Assembly: GCA_942486035.1 (NCBI GenBank)
Contig: CALNXK010000163.1
Span: 1,175,001 to 1,239,000 of the forward strand
Reading direction: 5' to 3'
DNA: 64,000 nucleotides
Source: Porites lobata
Lineage: Eukaryota > Cnidaria > Anthozoa > Scleractinia > Poritidae
A model generated the notes under the pieces. That model had not been told where the DNA came from. It made no database searches and saw only the letters and a program-made list of their open reading frames with translations. The translations under genes were made by a program, and so were the position numbers. Of the stretch, positions 22,990 through 35,594 are shown in pieces; positions within the stretch are counted from its first letter, which is position 1, and each line of letters starts with the position of its first letter.

Positions 22990-25310
22990 ACTTGACCGTC
23001 TCGCCATTGTTTGCTCTCCGTCACAACCCACGTAAAACTAGCTAAGGGCTAATTTTATCCGGATTCTCATTGGTTCCCCGACGACCCGAGCGATGTCCGA
23101 GGTCACAAGGAACGTGACGATAGAGAATGAGTGACGACGTTATGGATCAACCCGAAAATTTGTGTAATCAAATTAAAGTGACGGCAACACGCAAAGCCTT
23201 GAATAACACGTATCGATGAAGAACAGTAACCTAAATAAACAGTTGTAGAGGATGATTTGTTCTTTAAAAACTTAAAAAACTATTAGTCACGTTACAAAAA
23301 GTGAACGAAAAACCACTGTGTAGCTTCTAACTGTACGTGTATACTCTGGCATGACTTTGTTGAATTGGGTTTGAAAAATTGCGAAGACTTGCTTTCATTT
23401 CGGTAAAAAGATTTGGAGTTTTCTAGACTGTGCTTAATAAGATGTCGTTCAGTTCTTGAAAGATAAGTTCTAGCAAATGCTACTAGAGAAACAAAAATAA
23501 ATCTTAAAATAGTTAGAAACAAAATTATAATAATTCAAAATTCGAATTTCAGTTCTACTAACGATGACTCGATGATTTTGATTGCATCGTCAATGATTAT
23601 ATGCCTCATTAACCTATTATATCAATTCAGTTGAGAACCAATTCACATGCAGATTGTTAAAAATGCGTTCAACAAGTATGTGTGCATAAAACCACTCATC
23701 ATGATGATGATTGGTTTTAAGTAATTCCACAACTTCCTTGTTGTTATTCTTGTTTGTTCTGATGATCACGAGAAACGTGTGAATACAAGCAATCCCAGAG
23801 ACGCGTATTTTCTTTGACATAATTTTCAATTTACACCAAGGCCAAAAGAGTGATCATCAAAGTCAAATTACCTTTGACAAGCTCTCCCTCTCTTAAAAAA
23901 CGTATACCTAAAAATGCACAGTGAAGTTGTCTTTCAATGCGCTCTGCTTAGGCCAATGACAAACGGGTTCAATTATTTTCTATTTTTTGTCCTGAATTTA
24001 CAGGAATTCACCACGAGGGTCCTATTCAGTTTATTTCTAGCGAGACTCGGGTCGAGTTAAACTGAAATTTTGGATGGTTGTTTAGTTGTCAACGTCACCC
24101 CATCTTATACTCCTCCTACAAAAGTCAGTATCTGCACTTCTTCATTTAGTGGTATGGAAAACGAAATCATTTTCAGTAGGTCTCGTTGCTACATAGGCCC
24201 GGCCTTTAACAACACTCAATGAAGGAAACAATTTTTTTTTTTAAGAAAAACTCTCGTAACTTGTGTTATCTGGAGAGGTGCAAGCTTATTTGTGGCTTAT
24301 CCTCATCGGGGTTATAGACAAGTACTAATGAAAATGATCCAGTTCGTTAAATAATCCCCTTATCAGCATGATATGACGCCGTCAGTGACGATACTATGCC
24401 ACTAGCGAATAGAGAGGAAGAAGAGGAAAAATATTAAGAAAAAAAACTTTTGCAATTTAACTCTACACAAAAGAAAAAAAGTCAATTCGATGAGGGCCAT
24501 GGAAGGTCATGAAGCGCTACGAAGCGCTGATTGAAACTCTTCTTAAACTAAAATAATCACGCTATTTCCGTATTAAGAAAGATTAACATTGTGCTGAAGT
24601 GCTGAATCTTATCTTTCAGTCATAACGTAAAAAACTTGGTATCACATGATCCTGGGCGTCCTTCAGGTTGGAAACTTGGATGAAAGACGGGCCGATCATG
24701 TTTCATCCCCTACCTTATCCACAACAACGACAGTAAACAAAAACCCAAACGCTATAAATACCACTGCTATAACTATGCAGCTGCTTCGGACGATAAAAAA
24801 AAACATTTTTTTTTTAATTAGAGAAAAAAAAAAGCCTGCCACGCCACTAGCACCAGAGAATTTAAGGGGGTCAGTCAGTCACCGCGTAAACCTCGCGATA
24901 TATAAAAATTCGCACAATTTTTTCTTTTTGATTTCTCTTCTCTCGTTTTTCCCTTGGCTGTAAGTCTCCGTTTGCTGCTTTTTCTTCAACTGTTTCCTTT
25001 AATTAACTCAGATCCAGACCGTTTTAGACATCTAGCTTGTTCCAGGGGCTCAGATGGTGGAAGCGAGTGGAAATTAAGAAGGAAGAAATGGAACATGCTA
25101 GACATCAGGTCACTGAACGTTTATAACCTTGGTTTTAACTTGTTTAGTTTTAATTCCGAGATAAAAGTTTGTCAAGTGAGCCTTAGTTCTCGGTGGCTGG
25201 CTAGGCCAGCCATTGATTTTCTACGATGTTTTTGCCTTTATTCATGGTTAACATAGTTATACAATCTCGTAATTGTTTCTTGAACTCAGCTTTTTTATCA
25301 TTCTGATGCC
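22990..25310. other. non-coding stretch, nothing recognised
   Basis: No supported exon or element with definable ends. AT-rich sequence with A-runs near 24230-24480 and 24790-24835. Confidence 0.45.
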
Positions 25311-25317
25311 AATAAAT

Positions 25318-25400
25318 TTTGATTCGTGCGATAGTATCTAGCAAATGATACGAATAAGTCTTGATTCGTGCAATAGTATCTAGCAAATGATACAAATAAA
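25318..25400. repeat. two tandem copies of a 42-bp unit
   Basis: Two adjacent copies containing GATTCGTG and ATAGTATCTAGCAAATGATA, differing at only a few bases. Confidence 0.85.
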
Positions 25401-25989
25401 AGAACGTGAAAATAAAATCACATAATTGGCAAAGTTACGGTATAATTCAAATTTCTGTTACTTTAATAGCTTTTATTGATTTTTTTTTTACACTTAAATA
25501 GTGAATGCAAAACAAGACAAGAAGTTAACAAATAACTTAAAAAAACACTACAAAACACAAAGTATCCAAACAAATTTCGATGTACGCTAAATGTGTGGTT
25601 GGTTTGTTCCGCCTGTTCGCTATTGCCTTTTATAGGTGATAAAGTGCCTTAATCGTGGCTTTGAAGACTTGTATAGAAGGATGAGTATTATTCAATTTAC
25701 AATTTGAATTGAACTTGCGGGCCTCATGAATAGAAATCATTTCATTAGTTAATAATTCAGTTACAGTGCCGGAATGGGCAAAACATGTCTAGTTTGTTCC
25801 TTAACCACAAGTTTCCTTTAAGTAACCCTAATTACTTCCGTAATTTCCTTTTTGAACATTCTTATTATATTATCAAGAAAAACATGAGTACACACAAACC
25901 CCAGACTTCGGTTACAAATTCTAGTTATCGATGTTCAACTCTAAACACTGAGATCAAGGCGACCCACATCGAAGACAGGCCATCGATTA

Positions 25990-27510
25990 ACTGTATCCGG
26001 CTGTCTTCACATAAAACTGAAGAAGTGTATCGTGAATCATGATAGAGAAATGTGTGTCTTGTTTCAGCTGTCTGACAGTATCCGTGCATGACTGAAGTGG
26101 CCTCCGACCATGCACAACCTTTTAATGTCTTTGTTTTTTTTCTTCTTGTTTTAAAAACTTCAAACACACGGGAGGGCAAGTCGTTTTTCTTTATAGTAAT
26201 CTTTTGTTTGTTTGTTTGTTTGTTTGTTATTTTGTTTATCAGTGGAGTGTCCAAGACTGATATATGCTCCTACCGCAGATAACAAAAACAGCGACAACAG
26301 CTAAAAAATATGGTGAATGTCACGTCGACGGACGAGACATGCAAGGTCAAGAAGCACGCCTGAGCGCTAAATCTCTTCGCGAAATGAAGTAAACACAGCA
26401 CTAGACTTCCGTGAAGGGAAAGACCCGTGACTTAATTTTTGGAATTATTTGTTAATTGCCAGTTTCAAAGCAAACAACTTTCAATTCATGACCTTGTGCT
26501 CGCATGAAAACCTTTCTGAAAAACGGTCTCGTCATGGAAAGTTACCATTGTCGTCTGTTTACTTTGTGTATCCCTAAATGGAAATCTTGAACTTTTCATA
26601 TAAAACTGAGGAAGTCTATCTTGAATCTTGATAGAGAAATTTGTGTGTTTTGTTCTTTTCAAATTGTTTTTAAAAACTCCAAACACAAAAAGAAGAAAAA
26701 AAAAGGCATTTTTACAGGATGAGTTAATAAAGCTTTTGGTTGTTTTGTTTTGTTCTTGTGTTTTTCAATACTCTAGGTTTTCGATTTTCGGATACACGGG
26801 GAGGCAAGTCGTTTTTATTTATTAATCTTTTTTTTTTTTGTTTTCGTTTGTTTGTTTGTCGATTCTTTAAAACGCTCAAGGGAGTTTATACTCTCTTAAT
26901 CTTTGTACACTGACAGGCAAGTTAGCGTGATCAATAAAATGTTAAGTAGTTTATTTTCTCCCCAACCACTGTCATCACTCAAAAAAGGTCAAGGTTTCGT
27001 AGCGGCACTATAATTGACTGCTAGGTGAAGGAAAAAACAACAACAAACCAAAATGAACTTTTAGAAATATTTCAGTATTATCAGCTTCCTTAGTAAGCGC
27101 ACCTATAGTCATCCGTGTTAGAGTCCAGAGCCAGTAAAACCGATGGATAATTCCCGTATTCGGTATGGTGTGACGTCATCAGTGGAAGATATATACAATC
27201 AAAAACAGCGACAACAACCATAAAAAAGGGCGAATGTCACGTCGATGTAAGAAATGCAAGCTCTTGAAGCACGGCTGAGCGCTGAATCTCTTCGCGAAAT
27301 GAAGTAAAAACACCACTAGACTTCCTTGAAGGGAAAGACCAGTGACTTAATTTTTGGAATTATATTTTACTCCAGTGTTAATGCAAACAACTTTCAATTT
27401 ATGACCTCGTGCTCGCACGAAAACCTTTTAAAACAGTGTCCTCATGGAATGTTGCCATTGCCTTCAGGGTTTACATGATGTATTCCTAAACGGAAATCTT
27501 GAGCTTGAAA
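25990..27510. repeat. local tandem duplication, two diverged units
   Basis: Unit 1 (about 25990-26593) and unit 2 (about 26594-27510) share, in order, three segments. The first contains TAGAGAAAT after a CTTCACATAAAACTGA-like start. The second contains GGCAAGTCGTTTTT followed by TTTG repeats. The third is about 300 bp (26283-26590 and 27200-27460), with GCGCTRAATCTCTTCGCG and GGGAAAGACC. Unit 2 is longer by about 300 bp. No coding sequence is evident. Confidence 0.7.
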
Positions 27511-28149
27511 TCTAAGAAATAAAAATAGTTAAAAACTGAGTTCGCCGTTGGCTGAAAACCGACGTTGACAGAAACAGAATAACTTCCTTCTTCTTCCCTT
27601 TTTTAGGAGATACACCTGCTTAGTTATGGATAATTGTTATATAGGTAGGACTCGCCTATAGTAGCTGTCCAATTTTATTCCAATACTTTTAATGACAGAT
27701 TCAGAGGACGGTCGGGGGCCGGGAAGAAGTAGAAATAAAGAAAATTTAGGCTACAATCACAAGCTGAAAATTGTGCATGATAATAATACGACGGTGACCT
27801 TGTGTGTCAACACCGAAACGTATACGAAGTACTAGAAGTCTGCTGACGTCTGTTTTAGAAGGGTTTGGATCTGAACGGCAAATAGGTAGAATTACCTAGA
27901 ATGATAATCGAAAGGAAATAATACAGCTTATTTCTAGATTTAAAGTTCATCCCTATACTATTACTCTACGAGATCTGGAAGGATCTAGCCTGTAAACGGA
28001 TTAATATTTTTGTTCATTATATGGCGAGTGAAAAGCTTAAGTGCACGCTTGAGCCTTCTGTAACACTTCATAAATAGTATTTCAATCCTTAATCCATTTT
28101 ATCCGTCATAGCTTAGCGCCGGAACGATCATGATCAATTAAGAACCTTC
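27511..28149. other. non-coding spacer before the segmental duplication
   Basis: Unique-looking sequence with no feature recognised. Similarity to 49478 onward begins at about 28150. Confidence 0.5.
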
Positions 28150-28616
28150 TAGCAGAGTTTGCCGGGAGTAAAACGTATTTTAAGCTTAATAACGACAGAT
28201 AATCATGACAAAAAGAATAATAAGTCCAACTTAACTGACGAAATTAGAGGCTCTTCACGATAAATTAGTCAAGGACTCACTATAGCACAAGCACCAAAGT
28301 CGGTGCAGGGACGACATGTGTCGGTCGCCTCTAACTACGTAACATGAAATCTAGTCCTCTCAGCTAGTCAGAATGTTGAAGACGAGCTTACGTAGCGCAA
28401 ACATGTAGTTTCAGAATCTTTCAGCGATGTTCTACAGAAAAATAAAAACAGGGGTGTTAAAGAAAGATCAGAATTTAGATCGAATTTGAGGATGTGAGAA
28501 CATCGACTACATCCGGCTATACGGGCAGTCCGGTACAAGTTAAAACTCTCGATAAAAGATTAGCTAAGGCGTCACTATTTGGGCCAGGGTATTGGTCACT
28601 TATGTCCAGAAATGCA

Positions 28617-28975
28617 TTCAATGGCGAAAATGGCGAAACTGGCGAAAAATTGCCAGCTGCTGGCGATTTGAATTGGATGCCAAAAGTGGCCCCTTGGAGG
28701 CTCGCGATTTTGGCGAAAATGGTGATTTTGGCGAAATTGGCGATTTTGGCAAAAATTGTCACGCATGCAATGGTGAAAATGGCGAAACAGGCGAAAAATC
28801 ACCAGCCTCTGGCGATTTGAATTGGATGCCAAAAGTGGCCCCTTGGAGGCTGGCGATTTTGGCGAAAATGGCGATTTTGGCGAAATTGGCGATTTTGGCA
28901 AAAATCGCCAGAGGGCTGGCGATATGTGGCAAAATATTCAAATTGGATGTCAAAAGTGGCCCCTTCAAAGTAGAT
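28617..28975. repeat. minisatellite array at the left end of the MULE-like element
   Basis: About three units with landmarks AATTGGATGC at 28671 and 28820 and AATTGGATGT at 28941, giving periods of 149 and 121 bp. The subunits are GGCGAAAATGGC and GGCGATTTTGGC. It is related, in inverted orientation, to the array at 31800-32715. Confidence 0.9.
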
Positions 28976-29889
28976 AACTAAAGAGGTCCTTATAACTGTG
29001 AGGCAACAGTACTAAAAAAAAGTTCAAATTACTTGCCTAACAAGAGGCCCCAATAACTGTGAGGCAACATTTATCAAATACAACTGAATCAAATATATGA
29101 CACAACAGCTTTACCTAACTGTCAAACAACATTATTTATCAAATACAACTGAATCAAATATATCTGAAAACAACAAATGGAAGTCGTTTCAGTTAAGCTA
29201 ATATGTATTTGTGCCATGTACTTCACAGGTTAAGTAAACATTTCCTTACTTTCGATGTCGCTTGACTTACCAAAAGTGATGTGATGCGCTGAAATATCAC
29301 ACTAGCATCATTTGCTTTTGCATGGTTCATTCCTTTCAAAGACTTACAAGTCCACTAATTACTCGAGGAGAGAACTACCAAGTCCTTGAAATCATAATAA
29401 TTCCTTGCCATGGACACTCTAACTTTTGAGGTTCGATGTAGACCTTAACAATCCTCACTGGTTACAATTCTCTTCACATTGGTTCCATTAAATTGTGAGG
29501 CAGGCTTAAATCAAAAGCGATTGCGAAACGCATGGTTCCTGGCTAAAAGATGCTTTCACGATAATCAGTGTGTGCCCTTCATTCTTTTTTGGTTCTCCAC
29601 TATACACATTATCTTCTTCCGTCGTTTTAAACTCTTCACTTTCTTCTCGCACTTACTTGTTTTGCTCTTTAGAGAAACGGTCTCCTAAAAGTAACGAAAG
29701 CCGAAATGTCCAGCAGCTTGCATGCGCCATATTGAAATGTGTGAATTCGCTTATTTCCAATTTATGTAAACCTGCACGAAATGTCACTTGTGCCCAATGG
29801 AGTGTTTTCACTCACATGGCCAGCATCTACGCAAATTTATTAGAACAAAAGAAAGCGTTTGCATAAGGAAAGAGTTCAACTCCCACAGG

Positions 29890-29965
29890 ACTGGTTTGGG
29901 ACACCAACATGGCGGCCGTTTCATTGTTTTGGGACACCAATATGGCCGCCGTGACGTCATGTGAA
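29890..29965. repeat. short direct repeat with CRE and ATGGCGGC motifs
   Basis: A segment TTGGGACACCAA followed by YATGGC and GCCGT occurs twice (about 29898 and 29928). A palindromic CRE, TGACGTCA, lies at 29952-29959. This may be a promoter-like piece inside the element; no linked transcript is recognised. Confidence 0.4.
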
Positions 29966-30148
29966 AACGCTCTATACTTCACCGCATTTATTGAACATAA
30001 ACATTGGATCAAAGTAATAACTTGTTTGTCTCTTTCATAAAACATATCCCATTCAAACTAATTCTGTATCTTTTCATCAACTAGATATGTAAAAAGAGAG
30101 TGTGCATGTTTGTCTCGTTCTTAAAAAATGTGTCCCATTATTGCTTTA

Positions 30149-30779
30149 GGGAAAGTTCATTTAATATGACAAAGGGGTGGGGGGGGGGATGAAGATATTG
30201 AAACTCGAAGCTTGAAATTTTAGCAGCCCCCCTCGCTAGCGGTTCAATTTTTTAGGAGCCCCCTCCTTGGTAGTCGAAAAAATTTCAGAGCCCTCCTCCT
30301 TCAATTCCTTTGCTCCCCTGAAAAAAGATCTCTAGACTGTATTAAATATTTACCGTTATTGTCTTCAATGGTTTATACTATGGCAAACTTGAGATACAGT
30401 TGTGATACAATTTTCTAAAGCATTTTTAGGATGAACAAGAGTGCAATTATTACTGAGACTACATTTGTTATATCTGTAAACCACGTGATATAGCTGAGTT
30501 GCACAGGCCAACCTCGTCCCCAGGGCTTTTCCCGCCCCACCCATTTTTTAAGGGAAAAGCCCTGGGGACGAGGTTGTTGCACAGGTCATTAAATTGTTTA
30601 GTTGAAAACCATCCGATCTGTATGATGATGTCATGTGTTGGTTTTGAAGTATACAAATTTTCGGAGCCCCCCTCCTAGCGCAACAATTTTTTCAGAGCCC
30701 CCCTTCGGGTGTCTAAAAATTTTCAGAGCCCCCTGCTCAGTATCTTCATCCCCCCTTGTCATATTAAATGAACTTTCCC
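30149..30779. mobile_element. 631-bp PIF/Harbinger-like MITE
   Basis: The ends are about 50-bp inverted repeats beginning GGGAAAGTTCATTTAATATG. TTA flanks both sides (30146-30148 and 30780-30782), which is the 3-bp target type of PIF/Harbinger transposons. The interior has repeated C-rich blocks (AGAGCCCCCC type) and no open frame of note. It is nested inside the MULE-like element and itself contains the hairpin at 30510-30575. Confidence 0.75.
30510..30575. mobile_element. 66-bp hairpin MITE with long target duplication
   Basis: Perfect 24-bp arms beginning AACCTCGTCCCCAGGGCTT surround an 18-base loop. The flanks GTTGCACAGGCC (30498-30509) and GTTGCACAGGTC (30576-30587) are a 12-bp target duplication with one mismatch. 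It is a very small element, inserted into the MITE around it. Confidence 0.85.
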
Positions 30780-31814
30780 TTATGAGGTGGGGCCAGAAAT
30801 TTAGAAAATGTATTGTTTTTTTGCGCTGAGACCACCAAACCAATTCTCAGTACAATATGTGTTCCGTTAAATTGCTAATGCTAATGCTCGTCGAAACACG
30901 TCACCTGGCCTTTTTATCTTCTATTTTAACAATTGCCTAAGAGTCCCTGTGAACGACATTAATCGTTTTGCTTACATAGAGTGACCACCAAAGTCGGCTG
31001 GGAATGACACTAATCGTTTCTACTTACATAGAGTAGTTATCCAAAATCGACTATTTCAACATGGCCGCCGCGTCTATATAACAACTACTAAACCTTACAC
31101 GTTCATGTTCTGTGAAACTGCAATGAACCAGCTCGTTTATATATACTTGTAAGATTGAACGCCATTATAACAAACAGGATGGATATACAAGGCAATACGG
31201 ACCATCTAATTATCTGAATGCGTAGCCAAGAACCAACCTGGATTCCTCATAACATATAATGTTGAACTATCGCTATTGAAACAATGCCTACGATACAAGC
31301 CTGGAAAATTAAGGATACCTATCTTGGATTTTTTGGTAAGAAAGTTGCCATGAATATTACGAAGATTACCATTTACTGATAATCGAATACAACTCGTTGG
31401 CCATTCGATTTGAATTGAGCAAGAAATTAGTTATAAGTGGTAATTCCCGACCAAACACTCTTGTCTGGGACGAATTTCAAATCACAAGAGGTTATCAATT
31501 AAAGGTCAAAGCATTAAAAACAGATTAATGACACTTAAGTTACAGTAGCGTTGTCATTATTAGTATACAATTATACTATTGGAAACATTTTTATATTAAT
31601 ATGTGGTTAACTATTTGGCAATTAATAGCCTTCAATAGGGACCCTTTGCTATGTCATTTCAATTTGTCTAGACAAATTAGGTATTTCATCGAGTAATTGT
31701 CATTTCTGCCAAAACACGTTTTAAGAACGAGGCCAACATGCACTCTATATTTTTTTTTATATGTGATTGATGAAAAGATACAGAATTAGTGCACGCCATT
31801 TTCACCAAAATCGT

Positions 31815-32715
31815 CACTTTCCAAAGGGCCCCTTTGCTATCTCATTTGCATTTTTGTTTATAATTTGGTGATTTCAGCGATTAATCGCCATTTCCGCCAT
31901 TTTCGCCAATATCGCCACTTTCCAAAGGGCCCCTTTGCCATCGTGTTTGAATTTTTGTTTACAGTTTGGCATGTTTGGCGATTAATCGCCATTTCTGCCA
32001 TTTTAGGCAAATACGCCATTTTCGCTAATATCGCCACTTTCCAAAGGGCCCCTTTGCCATCTCATTTGAATTTTTGTTTATAGTTTGGCGATTTTGGTGA
32101 TTAATTGCCATTTCTGCCATTTTTGCCAAATACGCCATTTTCGCCAAAATCGCCCCTTCCCAAAGGGCCCCTTTGCCATCTCATTTGAATTTTTGTTTAT
32201 AGTTGGCGATTTTGGCGATTAATTGCCATTTCTGCCATTTTCGCCAAATACGCCATTTTCGCCGAAATCGCCACTTTCCAAAGGTCCCCTTTGCCATCTC
32301 ATTTGAATTTCTGTTTACAGTTTGGCGATTTTGGCGATTAAGCGCCATTTCTGCCATTTTCGCCAAATACGCCATTTTCGCCAAAATCGCCACTTTGCAA
32401 AGGGCCCCTTTGCCATCTCATTTGAATTTTTGTTCATAGTTTGGCGATTTTGGCGATTAATTGCCATTTCTGCCATTTTCGCCAAATATGCCATTTTCGC
32501 CGAAATCGCCACTTTGCAAAGGGCTGCTTTGCCATCTCATTTGAATTTCTGTTTACAGTTTGGCGATTTTGGCGATTAAGCGCCATTTCTGCCATTTCCG
32601 CCAAAGTCGCCACTTTGCAAAGGGCCCCTTTGCCATCTCATTTGAATTTTTGTTTATAGTTTGGCGATTTTGGCGATTAATTTCCATTTCTGCCATTTTC
32701 GCCAATGCGTGCATT
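31815..32715. repeat. 119-bp minisatellite array, eight units
   Basis: The landmark CAAAGGGCCCCTTTGC, or a variant, starts at about 31821, 31922, 32041, 32160, 32279, 32398, 32517 and 32617. The spacings are 101, 119, 119, 119, 119, 119 and 100. Each unit contains TTGGCGATTTTGGCGATTAA and several GCCATTT(T/C)(C/T)GCC subunits. All open frames here are by-products of the repeat. Confidence 0.95.
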
Positions 32716-33134
32716 TCTGGACATATCTCGTATTGGTAATGACTAGCCAATTTACAAGAAATCTGGTATTTTTTTCACAAGTTGCGCTGCACACCTGTGC
32801 TTGCGAAGCGCGAAAAATGAGCGCAAAGTACCGGGAAGAAAAGCGCGTATTTACACGTCCCGTTCGGACTAGTAGGTCTTACAGCACAGGACTGAATCAC
32901 TTATGGGAAAGGCTATTTGTGAATCGGTGTGAATCACTACTTTTTTATTTATTTATTTTTTTTGTCTTTCGTTTTTTTTTTCTGTGAAGCTTACATTTCG
33001 CGGATCCATGCTTATTCAAACATACGATCGTTGCTTTAACTCAAAATGTTTCCGAAAAATGGACATTTCTTAATTCTCTTGTTGGTTGTGAAAGGAAGAA
33101 AATCGTCCTGATTTATGCGAGTGTATTTATAACT

Positions 33135-34280
33135 GGATTTTTGAAAACCGGGTTAGCAAAAATATCAACTCATTCTACTAGTTGGCAATTTGAAACACTA
33201 AAACTCTTTCAAAGGCCGATAAAAAGCCTTTAACTGACGCCGGGCAGTAAGTTAATGGTCCCTAGAAGCCCGGGCTGGAAGCATTCCAACGAGTCCAAAT
33301 TTAAAATGACGCAAATTTTAGAACATTTATTCAGAAATCTGACTTCGCGAAGTTTCAAACCGGTGTCATTTCAGTCTAGAAATTTTTAGGTTGACTGAAC
33401 TGCAACGAAAGAGTGCCTGGTTAAGGCTTACATAGGCTTACTTCGCGGTCCGATAAACAACAGGATTTCGTATGAAATAGACAACAAACTGAACGAAACA
33501 CAGTACAGCATATCTGCAAAAATCGGCCTATGGTTCAATGCCATTAGAGCCCGCTGAAACTAGACCTAGATCCAATTTTCCTATGTCGAGAGTTGCTTTT
33601 CCAAGGTACTTAAAGCTAAGCTAAACACCGACGAAACAATATTAATGGTTGGCACAGAATATTTTGGCCAAACCGCAGTTTTAAAGTCACACGGTCGGCG
33701 GGGACCACCTTAGCCCTGTTTTCACACCAGAAAAAGTCTTGGCCCGCATCAAAGTTCACCTCGCACCTAATTCATTTGACTCCTAGGAGCCCGTTCCCGA
33801 GGTCAAAGACTTAGTGGTCGTACCTTTCTGTCTCAGCCAGGATCAGGGTGATTGATCCGTTTGGCCAAATGAAACGAGAACATAATACGATATTGGACGA
33901 TGCAACGTGACTCTGCGAATCGTAATAACTTTGTCCCATCTCAGAGCTTTTCATGATGCTCTCCAGGAAACGTTTCTCAAGGTGACCAATATCTAAAAGT
34001 AAGCTGCTAAACGGCACCGAAACCAGCTTTAGGCGCGCACTGATTTCAAATTTGTATTAAAGAGAGAATTGTTGGTAGGGACAAAAAAATAGGGAGCGAG
34101 GGAAGGAGGCGGGGTGGGGGAAGGTTAGATAGTAATTCTGTCCACATCCACTTCTACACAAATTCCTAACCACAAAACAAGCAAAAACAAACGACATAAG
34201 CAAACAACAGTGTAAACAAGCTATTAGACAGGGGAAGTTGAGAAAAATGACAAAATGTTTGGCAGCCTGGTTTTCATAAA
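33135..34280. repeat. 1.1-kb dispersed repeat, inverted partner of 40330-42372
   Basis: Matches 42372-40330 in inverted orientation. Landmarks are GACGCCGGGCAGTAAGTTAA near 33237, AGCCCGCTGAAACTAGACCT near 33548 and GACAGGGGAAGTTGAGAAAA near 34228. It is missing in copy B, where 32756 joins directly to 34488 at a shared CTGG. The frames inside are not conserved between the two copies, so no gene is called. Confidence 0.8.
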
Positions 34281-35594
34281 TCCACATGGATGGGTATTTG
34301 ATTTGCTTTAAAACACCGAGTTTTAAATAGAAATGCAAATCGAAATGATTACTGAAAAACTTTCCAATGGTACCATCTCGTATTTTCAGGTTTACAGCAA
34401 AAAATTCCCCTTGAATTTGCCCCATCTACCAGCGGGGAATTCAGAGGCCTGCCACTGCCACTGCCACGCCTTTCAACTTAGTCCCTGGCCTACTAACGAT
34501 TTCCTTATAAATAAGAAAATGCGTTGTTTTATAATGTACTTCCAGGACGTTAGCGGACAAAAATGTACTTTTGGCCTTTGCCCATCGCCACTCCCATCAT
34601 TAATACTGACTTCCTTCGTGTACATAGACGGTTTGTTTTTTTTTGCGCTTGTTTTATGCTTTATTTTGTTTTTGTTTTTTTTTTTTTTTTGCGAGATCCC
34701 CCCAAATCTTAATTAAACCTTTCTTTAACCTCATCAGCTCCCGACTAGGATGGGAATAAAACCTAGGATTCAGTCTCATATTTCATCTGAAAGGGTTATC
34801 AGATTTTTTTTTTGTGATGGTCAAATTCTCTAACATGACAATTGGGAGTTACATGTAGCAGGTATAAAGCATATGACTTCCACCCCTCTGTATTAACTCC
34901 TGTATGAAGAGTTTAACAGGACTGTAAAGTACGCGAAATTCGCTGATTTGGGGGTGGTTTGGAGTTAGTGAACAGTGAGGAAATGTAAACGTTTGTTTAG
35001 GCTGGGGGTAAAAAAATGGGCCCTATTGTCGGCGCATTATTGCAAAACCCGTCAGTGGGGTTTTTCGTAAAACAGACTGTCCTGATGAGAAAAACATTTT
35101 TGCGCTCTGCAAAGGAGGTACAGAGTCATATAACTATAATTTGTAAATAAAGTAGTCGAGAGCGTATAAAGATTATTCTTTCATTATATACTAGGTAACT
35201 GATCCGTTAGCAGGATAAATTGAAAACTTATTGATTTAGAAAAAGGGATCTAAAGTTTTAAGCTTTGGCACACCTCACAATTCAGGACAAAAACAGGAAC
35301 GACACTGGGCTCCGACTTCCATAAGTGACGTCAGAACTCTTGTTATCGTACGACATTACAATATGGAGACTAAGCAAGAAAAAATTATGGGATAGACATG
35401 GTCATGATTTGCCATCAGTTAGTTATAGAACCTGAAATGTCCACACTTCATAATCGGGTCTGGAACTCGTTACCAGCGTTATCTCATATTATAGTGAACA
35501 TGGTAAGGCTAAATGATAGATTTTTCGATAAACTTTTAAGAAGATAATATTTAACAATTATGGAATGGGCTGATGAGGGCGAGACGAATAATTG

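Larger units (their letters stand above)
28598..32729. mobile_element. 4.1-kb non-autonomous MULE-like element with minisatellite ends
   Basis: Copy B has the empty site (49908-49916, GTATTGGTA). Here that 9-bp target is present on both sides (28589-28597 and 32730-32738, one mismatch). The ends are inverted repeats sharing ATGTCCAGAAATGCA and then ATGGCGAAAATGGC. Both ends run into tandem arrays of related GGCGAAAATGGC-type units in opposite orientation. A 9-bp target duplication with long, variable terminal repeats is typical of Mutator-like elements. No transposase is visible. The interior contains a nested TTA-flanked MITE at 30149-30779. Confidence 0.7.

Noticed and set aside
28494..28981. 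Open frames over 100 codons in the GGCGAAAATGG array (also 31865-32987)
   Set aside because: They are by-products of tandem repeats without stop codons and occur on both strands and in several frames.
33811..34017. Possible short gene in the 33135-34280 repeat (and 40616-40840 in its relative)
   Set aside because: The open frames in the two copies are different frames of the same sequence, so neither is conserved as protein.
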